In this document: positions 11,363-22,027 of the stretch, piece by piece
Position numbering within the stretch: position 1 is the first letter of the stretch
Layout: every line of letters begins with the position of its first letter
NCBI GenBank assembly: GCA_001972305.1
Contig: BDDD01002126.1
Span: forward strand, 121,407-185,406
Direction of reading: 5' to 3'
Length of the DNA: 64,000 nt
From: Cephalotus follicularis
Taxonomy: Eukaryota; Streptophyta; Magnoliopsida; Oxalidales; Cephalotaceae
The notes under the pieces: model-generated
What the model was told of the DNA's origin: nothing
The model's input: only the letters and a program-made list of their open reading frames with translations
Databases searched by the model: none
Position numbers and translations under genes: made by a program

Positions 11363-12458
11363 CTCCCCCTCAAGTTGGTGCATGGATATCAATCATGCCC
11401 AGCTTGCTTACAATAGGACAAAACAATTTTCCCCCTAGACTTTTTGTGAAGACTTGAGCTTCAGAGGAAACAAAATGCATGATGATCACTCCTTGTTCCA
11501 GTTTCTCTTTAATGAAGTGACGATCTATTTCCACGTGTTTAGTTCTGTCATGCTGCACAGGGTTATGAGCGATACTAATAGTAGATTTACTGTCACAAAA
11601 TAACTTCATGGGTCTTTGGACAGGCAAGTTCAAATCTGCTAGAAGTCCTTGTAGCCACAATAACTCACATAAACCATGAGCTACACTTCTGAATTCAGCC
11701 TCAGCACTAGAGCGGGCTACAACAACTTGTTTTTTACTTCTCCATGTGACAAGATTACCACCAACAAATGTGCAATAACCTGAAGTAGATCTCCTGTCGT
11801 CTGTACATCCAGATCAGTCTGCATCTGTGTATGCTTCTACTGCCAAATGACTATTTTGTGAGAATAAGATGTCTCGACCAGGAGAAGATTTAAAATATCT
11901 TAAAATCCTGTAAGCGGCTTCAAGGTGAGATGAATGGGGGTCATGCATGTATTGACTCACAACGCTCACTGCAAAAGCTATATCAGGTCTAGTATGAGTG
12001 AGATATATCAGTCTTCCCACTAATCTCTGATAACTCCCTTTATCCACCAGTTTCCCTTACTTTTTTTTCAAATGAGAATTTGGTTCTAATAGAGTATCAA
12101 CTGGTTTACAACCTAACATTCCAGTCTCCTGCAATAGATCTAAGGTATACTTTCTTTGAGATAGAGAGATACCTTTATTTGAGTGGGCAACCTCTATCCC
12201 AAAAAAATACTTAAGTCTTCCCAGATCTTTAACTTCAAATTCAGTTCCCAAATATTGTTTGAGTCTTGAAATTTCTTCCTGATCATCTCCTGTGATTACA
12301 ATGTCATCAACATAAACAATCAGGACAGTTAACTTTCTTTGCACCTTCTTTATGAATAAGGTGTGATCCGCATTGCTCTGTTTGAAACCAGAGGACACCA
12401 TTGCTCTATGAAATGTGCCAAACCATGCTCTTGGAGATTGTTTTAGACCATAGAGTGC
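11363..12458 (-). pseudogene. Copia E reverse transcriptase C-terminal part and RNase H
   Basis: The minus-strand segments read FKQSNADHTLFIKK, VLIVYVDDIVITGDDQEE (active site), YFFGIEVAHSNKGISLSQRK and YQRLVGRLIYLTHTRPDIAF. RNase H follows (LAVEAYTDAD; later KLFCDSKSTISIAHNPVQHD and TKHVEIDRHFIKEKL). A TAA-type stop lies near 12,057 and another near 11,812. The upstream end, [11 protein letters not shown], is cut at about 12,459 by the poly-A end of a LINE. Confidence 0.82.
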
Positions 12459-12930
12459 CTTTTTTAATTTTCTTTTTTGGAACTGATTTAATATTATAGA
12501 CAGAGAAGAAAGTTACAAAAACTAGCATGTTGTGTACAAAAAGCCAAGCATGCTAGAGCCCCTTGTTAACCTTGCAGGGAAAACTATATTAACATAAGAC
12601 TAGACTAGAGAAAAAAACTCTATCCAAGTGGTAAAAAGGCAGAGTAACCTAATCTACCAGGATCCATTTCACAACAAGCGGCATTATGCCGTCAACCCCA
12701 GCCACACCCAGCGCCCAAACCTTAGGTCTTCTCTCCCAAAGGAATACCCCAGTTCTCACATAGGCTGTGATGCCACTCACACCTCTGTGTCTTTCGGCCC
12801 AACCACAACTTCAAAGCCACATCATGTTTTATCTTGTCAATAATCTCTTGGGCAGGCATAAACTCGTTCTTGAAGCATCTTTTGTTTCTTTCCAGCTAGA
12901 TATGATATACAGAGGCAGCAAAAGCAAGTT
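12459..12930 (-). mobile_element. 5'-truncated L1-type LINE 3' end (minus strand)
   Basis: On the minus strand a coding tail (VYHI, stop, LERNKRCFKNEFMPAQEIID, then CEWHHSLCENWGIPLGEKT) ends at a stop at 12,722-12,724. A ~240-bp 3' UTR and an A-rich tail (T-rich on plus, 12,459-12,478) follow. The tail protein is homologous to the end of the plus-strand LINE at 15,240-15,460 (VYHIWMERNRRSFKNHFLP). The 5' end is lost at about 12,930, where a gypsy LTR fragment starts. Confidence 0.72.
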
Positions 12931-14085
12931 TCATTCTACTGCTCATGTTTTGGAAACTTCAAGATGTCTACTTTAACTGTTATGTTTTATGCATCTCGAA
13001 ATTATGTCGAATTCTTGATGAGAATTCATATTTCATTCTACTGCTCATGTACTGTTTTCATATAGAAGCTTTCACTTTAAAAATTCATAACGGATTCGAT
13101 TCTCAACCAATTTTTATGATCTTGAGCTTTCTGAATTCGTAAAGATGTCTACTTTAATGTTTATGTTTTAAGGTTTCTATGAAAGTGTTTATTTCTATAT
13201 GAAATTCAAGATTTAGAAATGTTATGCAAAATTGTTTTATAAATGTTTTGAGTTAAATTACTCAAAGTGATGAGAAATGTTTTATGATTGTGAAATGAAA
13301 TGAAATGAATGTTTCTACATGAGAAACCAGTTTTAGAAATGTTTTACAATGATGTTTTATAAATGCTTTGATCTGATCACTCAAAGTATTAAGGAAGATT
13401 TTATGAAATGTTTTATGAAATGAATTTATGATATGAACAACTACTGGATTGCGATCCAGTGAGGATTTAAAGCTCACTCCTTTCAATGTCTTGTTTTCAA
13501 ACAAATCTTCCAGGAAACGTTAAACGTGAAGTTGCGGGCTTTAGAGGAAGTTCGCAAAAGAAGGGTAAGGAAAGGAAGTATGATATGCTATGAAGTTATG
13601 TTTTAATGTCATGAGTTAATGTTTTTCGCCATGTAACGTTTTATGATAAATGATGAGTAGATGTTAAAGTAAGGAAATGAAAGCTATAGGTTATGATGTT
13701 TTTTTTATGTAAGATGATGATATCTAAAGTTATTGAACATACTTGAGAGTATGAGAAGTTATTGGTAATGGTGAGTATATGATTGTGTTATGATGTAACA
13801 AGTTTATGTTTTTTCCGCTGTGTAAGGTTACATGTTAAGTGATGTACAAATGCAAAGGTATTAGAAACGATCATGATAATGAGAATATGATATTTTGAAA
13901 TTGGTGTTTCAAAGATGTAAGCATATGTGATCCGGTGAAGTTATTGAGTAATAATATTAGATTAAATGATTAATGGATCGTTAATTGATTAAACGATTTG
14001 ATGGTTAATGGTTCACCCCACGTAACGCACCGATTCCTCGAGGCTCGCTTTGAGCATAAAGTGGACTCGGGTCGGGAGCGTTACA
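12931..14085 (-). mobile_element. Truncated gypsy LTR (family of 34,078-36,884), opposite orientation to that copy
   Basis: Read on the minus strand it starts TGTAACGCTCCCGACCCGAG at 14,085. It runs through blocks found at 34,078-35,990, for example the complement of AACAACTACTGGATTGCGATCC and of AAGATGTCTACTTTAACTG. Only about 1.15 kb of the ~2.8-kb LTR is left; the rest is lost at the LINE junction near 12,930. The right end abuts LINE coding sequence at 14,086. Confidence 0.75.
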
Positions 14086-15460
14086 CTCCTTACCAGTGAC
14101 CTATTTGGGGCTTCCTCTAGTTACGAAGAGACTCTCTAAGTCAGACTATGCTCCTTTACTCGAACGCTTTATGGCAAGGGCCAATAGTTGGATAAGCAAA
14201 ACACTGTCGTTTGCAGGACGGCTTCAACTTATTAAAGCCACTTTGACAAGTATGCAAGTTTACTAGTGCAGCATGTTCCTCCTACTGGTTTCAATTATCA
14301 AGGACTGTGAACGTGTCCTTAGAAACTTCCTTTGGGGTAGTCATGGCAAAGGAAAAGTGAAGTGGTCTTCGGTATGTAAACCCTTGAAGGAAGGGGGTCT
14401 TGGTATAGAGGATCTGAAGACTTGGAATAAGGCTTTGCTTCTTAAACAGGTATAGAACGTCCTGCAAGAACAGTCTCTTTGGGCAAGATGGTGCCATGCT
14501 TACCTTATAAAGCAGTCCAATTTCTGGTCCATCCATTCACATGGCCTACATACGTGGTCTTGGAGGCAGATCCTCCTACTCAGACCAATAGCAAAGGAAC
14601 ACTTGGTATATAGATGTAGAAGGGGAGATAAGTTTTCCTTGTGGTTCGATCCGTGGATGCATGGTGAGACGGTTCATGCTCTTTATGGACATAGGGTTAT
14701 ATACGATGCAGGGTTGGGTAGGTCGGCATTGGTCAAGGAGGTGATCTGTGAGGGTAGGTGGTGTTGGCCACAATATTCTAAGGATCTGATAGAGATCCAG
14801 CAGAGGGTACAAGATATCCCCATTTCGCACGCCCCGGACTGTATTTTTTGGGAAACCGCTGGACACTCCTTCTCTACCAATAAGGCATGGCAGGGTATTC
14901 GGACTCGCTCCAATGAGGTTCCCTGGCATAATTTGGTGTGGTTCCCTTCTCGGATACCGAAACATGCCTTCTGCCTTTGGCTCGTGATTAGAGGAGCTCA
15001 CAGAACTAAGGAGAAACTCCTTGCGTTTGGAGTGGTGCAAACGGCTGACTGTGTTTTCCATTGTTGGGAAGTGGAATCATTGGAACATCTCTTCTTCCAG
15101 TGCCCTTATACCAAAAACATATGGACGGCAGATCTTGCTATGTGCAATATATCCAGGCCAATCCTCCCATGGGAAGAAGAAGTTATTTGGATGACAGATC
15201 ATTCAAGGGGGCATTCGTTCCCGGCTACTGTGAGGAAGATGGCTTTGGCCGCTTCGGTGTATCACATCTGGATGGAAAGAAACCGCAGAAGCTTCAAGAA
15301 TCACTTCCTCCCCGTTTTCGAGATCATCGGGAAGATCAGGCAGGATGTGGGTTGGAAGCTGCTCACGGGTGGGAAAATTCAGGGAAATGAGAGGTACCAT
15401 AGCATTTGTATTAACTGGGGTCTCGTTCCAGAGAATGCAATACAATCCCTGGGTGCATGA
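14086..15460 (+). pseudogene. LINE ORF2 C-terminus with zf-RVT domain
   Basis: The frame begins with LPVTYLGLPLVTKRLSKSDY and ERFMARANSWISKTLSFAGR, the thumb and connection region of plant L1 reverse transcriptases. It continues with LRNFLWGSHGKGKVKWSSVC and KEGGLGIEDLKTWNKALLLK. Stops occur after QVY (about 14,264) and after KQV (about 14,454). From 14,603 a 285-codon open frame contains FSLWFDPWMHGETVH and the zinc-binding reverse transcriptase domain (zf-RVT): FPSRIPKHAFCLWLVIRGAH, then CVFHCWEVESLEHLFFQCPY. It ends in a conserved HIWMERNRRSF helix. Endonuclease and the catalytic reverse transcriptase core are not present. Confidence 0.82.
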
Positions 15461-15739
15461 AATGGTGTAGAACTGAGGTTGTCATGAAATGGCTGGGAGA
15501 TGCTATCGCTGTGGCTGGCTAAAGGCTTCTTAAACTCTGGGGCTTAGTGCTGATACTCTACAGATTTCTTAGCTTTCTTTTGGCTATGTGAGCGCTCTGT
15601 TAGTGTATGTTGTGGTGTATACCAACAGAGGATATGAGATGTGTGTATGCTTGTCTTTTTGTAAACAGGCTGCTACACCTTTTGTAATTATCATAGTTTT
15701 CTTATTCTATAATACCAAAGCAGTTCCAAAAAAAAAACA
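14086..15739 (+). mobile_element. L1-type LINE, 5'-truncated, with poly-A tail
   Basis: LINE ORF2 C-terminal sequence runs from the junction at 14,085 to a stop at 15,458-15,460. A ~270-bp 3' UTR and a poly-A run at about 15,727-15,737 follow. The 5' part, including endonuclease and most of reverse transcriptase, is missing; a gypsy LTR end abuts the break. Confidence 0.85.
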
Positions 15740-16161
15740 CCACAGTTTGATTTCTATAGGTGGTGTACTGCTTACACTGAGCACTACCTTCCCTATATTG
15801 ATCCTAGATTAGGATTAGACATATAGAAGTTTGTTTTGTTCGTTATTCCGATGATGTTCGTTCCTAAGTAAAAAAGCTTGAAGTATCAGAACGGATTCTT
15901 GAAGGAAGGAGTTGGTTGCTCGGTATAAACTCTATCCTTCTATGTATGTTTATATTGTTTGATTGGGCTGTTGATTAGCGATCCCAGATTGTTTGTATTT
16001 GTTTATGGAGTTAGTTTATGGGATGTTTATGTTTTAGAGCCACTTTAATAAAAATTAAAGTTATACATCCTATGCATTTAACACCTAAAATGACTATAAA
16101 CTCATTTTTCTTCTTACAGACACAACATAACGATTAAGCTCAAAGGAGTAATATCGATATC
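15740..16161. other. Unassigned 420 bp between LINE tail and copia A
   Basis: AT-rich, no coding frame above background, no terminal repeats recognised. It may be target sequence into which copia A inserted. Confidence 0.4.
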
Positions 16162-16372
16162 TGTTAATGTACATAAACATATTAGGGTAGATTAGTCTTT
16201 CTATCTATGAAATATGTATACAATTAGGAATACTATTATGTAATTAAGGAATATTAATATGTTTAGGAATAGGATTTGCAATTACCTTGTATTTCTACTA
16301 ATACAAATATACAAGGCCTCTATCATTCAAGGTAAGCCGAAAACACTTTTTAACCTTTGTTTTTAGTTTCCA
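16162..16372 (+). mobile_element. 5' LTR of copia A, with primer site
   Basis: A ~211-bp LTR from TGTTAATGTACAT to TTAGTTTCCA, followed three bases later by TGGTATCAGAGC (16,376-16,387), a perfect initiator tRNA-Met primer site. No 3' LTR was found; the element is cut at 40,883. Confidence 0.72.
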
Positions 16373-16387
16373 ACTTGGTATCAGAGC

Positions 16388-16971
16388 ACCGATCCCATAT
16401 CGGGAATTTTTCTGGTGATTAGTGTCGCTACCTTTTTTCTTTGTGTTTCTTGGAGGTTACCAACGCATTACTGGTGCCTAAACACCTTTTGCAGCAGCAA
16501 AACAAACCCAGACCTGCTCCGATTTCGGCCTTTTCCTCATCAGTCGCACCTGAAGCCATCGACTATTTTCCGTCGAGATTTAGTCCAAATGCGCCTGACC
16601 GTTGGACGCGTTGGCTGTCGGTCAACCTTCGCCTGAAGTTTCGCCGTCATCAGAACTTCCACACACCCCCACGCACCGGTCAACGACGTTGCTACCGCCA
16701 CTGTTTTTTGTAGATCTACGCCAACTCCAGTGGATTCAAGCCACACGCGCCCCACCGTTGGACTCTCCGGTTGCCGATCTACAAAACCCGCTGGCCAACT
16801 TCTCCAATAGACGCAGGCTAACCACCACGCGTGCCGCCTGACTATCATGCACCGCCGCAGCTTCCGGCTTTTTTTCCCAGCTCCTTTCCAGCAAGCAATT
16901 TAGCTTGTTTACCGAACCTTTGGAACTTTTCAGATCTGTTTTTTGAGGTATTTGTCACTTGATTTGTCAAC
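16388..16971 (+). other. Untranslated leader of copia A
   Basis: Lies between the primer site and gag ATG 16,972. Overlapping open frames on both strands here do not resemble gag and have no conserved motif. Confidence 0.5.
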
Positions 16972-18340
16972 ATGTCTGCCAGTGCAAGCAGCGGGACCAT
17001 TAGGACCACTACTAGAGTTGTGACTACTAGGGTTCTTACCTCAAACCTCCATATCAGGCATTTCAAATTCGATGGGACTAATTATTTAACATGGTTGAAA
17101 GCCTATATGTTATCTATAAGGGCCCATAAGCTTGCAGGATACCTGACGGGGGAAACTATGCGTCCTACTAATGGCAATAGAGATGCTGATGAGAAATGGT
17201 CGTCTGAGGATTCTATGGTTATGTATTGGCTTGCTTAATCCATCGAGACTTCACTTAGCAAACAATACATAGCCTTGAACACTGCTAAAGAGGTCTAGGA
17301 TACTATTGTTGAACAATACGCTGGAGAGAATAATTATGCTCGAGGCTATGATATCCGCAAGGAGTGTTCCAGATTTAGTCAGGGGGGCCTATCACTAGTT
17401 GAATATTATTCTAAATTAACTTACATGTGGAAACAACTTGATTCTTATTGTAGATTTACACCTACAAATCCTACAAATGTTGTGGCATTTCAGAGATACA
17501 TGGATAAGCTTCGGGTATGGGACTTCCTTGCAGGACTCAATCCAGAATATGATCAAGTTCGGGTTCTGGCTCTTTGTAAGGATCAGTTTCCTACATTACA
17601 ATAGGCTTATTACCTTATCCAACATGAAGAGAGCCGTCGCTCTATTATGTTGCCTTCATTTATTCCTGATCGATCTGCTCTTGCTATTTCTCGGCCATCT
17701 GTTACTCCCAATGATCCTAAGAGTAATCCTACTGAAAAAGTTTGTGATTACTGTGGGAAGCCGAGACATACTAAGGAATTTTGTTGGAAGTTGCAAGGGT
17801 GTCCTAAAGGACGTGGTGGTAAATTTACTTCTGCTCGCTCACAGGCTCATATGTCTGAGGTATCAGATTGTTCTCCTATTTTTACTCCTGGCACTAATGC
17901 AGCTTTCACTCCTGATCAGATTCTAGCACTTCAACGAATGTTCTCTTAGCAACAGCTTGGCACTTCCTCGACTGGTTCCTCCCTATGTAGTCCCTCTAAT
18001 GGGACTTCCAACTTTGCGAAGTTAGGTATAACCCCTATTGCTTTTAGTGCTTCCATGTCTTCTGGTCTGTCTTGGCTATTCGACTATGGGGCAAACGAAC
18101 ACATAACTAGTTCGCCAGAGTTATTTAATTCCTATATCCCTTATTATGATAAGGATAAAATTAGAGTTGCCGATGGTTCTTTATCATTCATTTCAGGAAA
18201 ATGGTCTATCTCTTGTACTCCTATTATATCATTGAACTCTGTACTTCATGTTCCTAATCTTTATGTCTAAATTGTTGCCATTTTTTCTCTTCTCACTGTG
18301 TTTTTCAGGAGCTGGGAATGGGGAAAGTGATTGGCTTTGG
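16972..18340 (+). pseudogene. Copia A gag, zinc knuckle and protease start
   Basis: The frame starts at ATG 16,972 (MSASASSGTIRTTTR) and has the gag core: IRHFKFDGTNYLTWLKAYML, then DKLRVWDFLAGLNPEYDQVR. A CCHC knuckle follows (CDYCGKPRHTKEFCW, about 17,749-17,790), and then the protease segment WLFDYGANEHITSS. The protease active site usually reads D-S/T-G; here Ser/Thr is replaced by Tyr (DYGA). Stops occur in place of expected tryptophan or glutamine codons near 17,236, 17,297, 17,602 and 17,947, and again at 18,268. The frame then breaks at 18,340 where the gypsy element inserted and resumes at 27,487. Confidence 0.82.
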
Positions 18341-18494
18341 TATAGCGTAATACCCGCAATTTTCAATTAATGTATATTGTGCACTTGATGAATAAAATAT
18401 GCATTATATTGAGATTTAATGTCCAATTGGTATATGAATTGTGGTTATTGAATTAATTGAGGGAATAAACTTAAGCAACCAGAATCAGCACCTA

Positions 18495-18620
18495 ACAGCC
18501 GACTGTCACAGGGCAACAGTCGACTGGCTGGTCATGGAAGAACAGCCGTCTATCACAAGTAACAATCGACTGGTTGGTTTAACTAAGGACAGTCGACTGT
18601 CACAGGGTAACAGTCGACTG
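18495..18620 (+). repeat. CAG(T/C)CGACTG array 1 in 5' LTR of gypsy 1
   Basis: Six copies of a 10-bp near-palindrome, some decayed (for example ATCGACTG), spaced about 20-25 bp. The 3' LTR counterpart at 25,118-25,200 has four, being about 48 bp shorter. Confidence 0.85.
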
Positions 18621-19511
18621 GTTTGGCCAAGACAAGTGTCTGTGCATGGCGTTTGGAACATGGCAGTGGCAGCCTAAACGTGTCATGCAGGACTGATGCG
18701 TGCCACCAGGTGTGCAACATGCAAGAGTGGTTTCTTGCATGTGCTCTATTCCATCTACAGACCTGCAAAACCAGAAGAGAAAAGAGTAAGAAGAGGAGCA
18801 TGTGAGAGAGAGAAGAGAAAAGGGGAAACCTTGAGTTAATAGCTTGAACGAATTATTGGAACTTCGATTCTATATATCAGTGGTTATGTGAGTGACTACA
18901 ATGTTAGAACACTGAGTAAAGAGGAGAATCTTGCTGGTGATTCTGGACTTTGCATGTTGGAGCTAAAGTGTCCCATGAGTGTTAGAAGCTTCAAATTAAG
19001 AGGTAAGCTTCTGTTATGATTTCAAATGTGTTATAATCGTTCAATAGGTATATATGTACTGATTGTGTACTACGTATATCTCCTGTTAACATGCACACAT
19101 AGTTTAATTGCTGGAATTGGAGTTGAGTTGATATATAGTCTTGGAACTCAAAGAGAGTTTGAGGCTTAGGATTCCTCTGGTAAGTTGCTGGTTAATTCAG
19201 TAATGTTATGGTAGTTTGCCAACCATATGTAGTTACTGATTTTCGTTCTATATACCTGTCAACTGCACCTATAGCATTAAACTTCTGGATTGTTGGTGTT
19301 GAGCTGAAGTTGGAACTCAAAGAGAAGAATCAATCCAATTTGATTCTGGGATAGCGATTGAGGAGGGGTATTGACATGTTTTTTAAAATATAATATATAT
19401 ATCATGTCTGAATAATTTCTGTATGATTGCATGTTGTTAGTCGGATTGAATTGGACATTGAACATGCATACTCTGTTTCTGTCAAACTACTGTCTGTCGT
19501 TTTCTGGACAA

Positions 19512-19625
19512 AACAGTCGACTGTTGAGCCTAACAGTCGACTGCTAAATGTAAACAGCCGACTGTTAAGGACAAACAGTCGACTGCTCAATGTAAACAGC
19601 CGGCTATTATTATGAACAGTCGACT
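19512..19625 (+). repeat. CAG(T/C)CGACTG array 2 in 5' LTR of gypsy 1
   Basis: Six copies alternating CAGTCGACTG and CAGCCGACTG at about 20-bp spacing. The 3' LTR copy is at 26,097-26,212. Confidence 0.85.
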
Positions 19626-20909
19626 TTTGAGAGATAAATTACTGCTATCAGATACTGTTTAGGCTTAAATGATATGTAATTAACCTAGACTCCACATGGG
19701 ATGAGAGTAACATTCAATCCTGGCCATATGTAGTTACATTTCGGGAATTAAACAACTTATGCATTCCTTTTGTGAATTGTGTAAGTATGACCTTGGATAT
19801 GTTAATGAATCTTATTGAATCCTTGAATTAATACTGTCTATGTTGTTAAGCTGATATATTATGCTGCTGTTATAGGTATTATATATCCATTAAGTGTTCA
19901 TAAACACTATGGTTTCACTAAATTTCAAGGATTGAACAACTAAGTGCTATAAGCACAAATATGGATTTTAACAATGGTTTTCAAATGAAAAAAACTTACT
20001 GTCAAATGATTTACTGATTTTCCTCCCATGAGAGGTACCACTACTGTATTGATACTGTTTCCTCCAAAGAGAGGTACGGTCACTGAATTGTTAAATGTTT
20101 CTAAAAAAAAACTACTACTATATTGCATATTATAAATATATGTAATATTGCCATTGAACTGATTGAATGGTTTGTCTATGTTTATCGCCGTTAGTCTAGT
20201 GATAGGAGACATCATTGGCTACGGGGTGATCCTATGTGCCAGGAGTTGGCTAGAGCTTCCACCACACTTATCTGGGATGCAGATATTGATTGTTACCTGA
20301 CCGCTAAATGCCGGCAAAATTGTTACCTGATCTATCATGTTCGGAGTGTAGAGTGATAGTTAGGAGGTGCGCAATTGGTGCTAGGAGTTAGCGACATGTG
20401 ACACCCAACCACTGTATTGATTGATTTGACCCTTGTGCGATATTCTTGAATTATATTGTCTATGGTCACTTGGCATGATTGATCATATATATTGGAATAC
20501 TTAATTATATATATGTTTTCAAATAAATTGTCATACATGTTTACATTTATATATTCTTTCTCATGCTTTATTACTACTTAGTCGAATGAGGACAAAGGCT
20601 AACCCCACAATTTCAGATTGACGAAGGTGTTGGTCAAGTGCTGTTGAAGTTTTATTGGAGAGCTTCTATCTTCTTAAGGTTGTTAAAGATAATCATACTC
20701 CGTTTGTTATTTTTACATTTCCAATATGTAAAAAATAACTTGTTTTGTATTGTGTAAACACGTAGTATGGGCTGCGTGCGGATAATCTTAATAATCCGAT
20801 TATGGAATGCTTCCGCTTTTGTTTAATGAATTTGGATTAATGTTGAATTCTGGATTATTTTAACTGATATCTCCATATATGTTGTCTTTGGAAACGGGGT
20901 GTGACAACA

Positions 20910-20921
20910 TGGTATCGGAGC
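20910..20921 (+). other. Primer binding site of gypsy element 1
   Basis: TGGTATCGGAGC, one mismatch to the initiator tRNA-Met complement, three bases after the end of the 5' LTR. Confidence 0.85.
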
Positions 20922-21013
20922 TTATTTTTTAAATAAGCTATCGCTGGAATAAGTTTCTCGGTAATTAAGTGTATTGTTTCCTGATGATTGTGTCATTCCA
21001 TAGAGGAAACAGA

Positions 21014-22027
21014 ATGGATCTACGAAGAGGTAGAAGGGGAAGGCATAGAGCCGACGAAGGAATCAATGCTCCGCCAGTGCATGGAAATGATCCGCCAGTG
21101 AATGAAGGAGTAAACATCCCTCCAGTGCAAGACGAGAGGAGTAATTTTGACCGCATGGCTGACCTTTTCCAGCAGCAGATTCAAGCCAATGCGACGAATA
21201 TGGAGCAGATTCGGCAGATGTACGAGACTAACCGAGCCTATCAGCATGCACCTGAAGCTTGTCATACTGGTGGATTTGGCAGAGATTTGGAGCAGTTCAT
21301 GAGACAGAATCCTCCGATATTCAATGGTGAGTTGAATGCTACTGTGGACGAGCAGTGGATTAGAGACCCGGAGAAAATATTTGCTGCTTTGGAGTGTACT
21401 GATGAGCAGAAGCTCAACTTTGCCATATACTGCTTATGGGGCGAGGCTACCTATTGGTGGGAGATGACTGAAGCAAAGTGTGAATCTCGAGGACTTGACA
21501 GGACTTGGGACAGATTTTAGTCTGAGTTCTCTATAGCTTATGTTCCACAGATGGAGTGTGACCGGAGGGAGACCGAGCTAATGGAGTTACGTCAAGGGGA
21601 TATGACGGTAGCTCAGTACCAGACTAGATTTGTGGAGTTGGCAAGGCATACACCCTATCTTGTGGAGGGTGAATTAAGGAAGATCCGAAGGTTTCTGAAA
21701 GGCCTTCGACCTGACATCAGATCTAAACTGTTGATGTTGCAGCTAACTTCTTTTGTAGATATTGCTGAAAGGGCGAGAATTCTGGAGGCCGATGCTAATG
21801 AAAGGAGAGTGGAGCGGTCTCGTACTAATCAATCGAGGCTTGCACAATCACAAGGGCAGGGAAGTAATAATCCTGCTAAATCGTCAAAGTCTGGTAATCG
21901 GGGTCAAGGAGGTTCTCAACGCAGTAATTCACGATCAATAACTCCTAACCGAAGCGGTCAACAGAATTCGGGTGGATGTACTTTCTATGGTCGCCAAAAC
22001 CATGATGAGAATGATTGTTGAAAAAAG
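21014..22027 (+). pseudogene. Gypsy 1 gag
   Basis: The frame starts at ATG 21,014 (MDLRRGRRGRHRADE), about 90 bp after the primer site. It contains the gag core: FGRDLEQFMRQNPPIFNGEL, WIRDPEKIFAALECTDEQKL, FAIYCLWGEATYWWEM, then ELMELRQGDMTVAQYQTRFV. The tail has two knuckle-like motifs. The first, CTFYGRQNHDENDC, has Tyr where the second Cys should be; the second, [14 protein letters not shown], is complete and lies just after 22,027 in the pol frame. Two in-frame stops (TAG at 21,518 and TGA at 22,019) sit where tryptophan is expected, as G-to-A changes would give. Gag runs into pol without a frame change. Confidence 0.87.

Larger units (their letters stand above)
18346..20906 (+). repeat. 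5' LTR of gypsy element 1
   Basis: 2,561 bp, ending GGGGTGTGACA. Contains two CAGTCGACTG-type arrays (18,495-18,620 and 19,512-19,625), a donor-like AGGTAAG at 19,001 and a block at about 20,594-20,620 (GGACAAAGGCTAACCCC) also found near the 3' end of other LTRs here. Confidence 0.9.
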
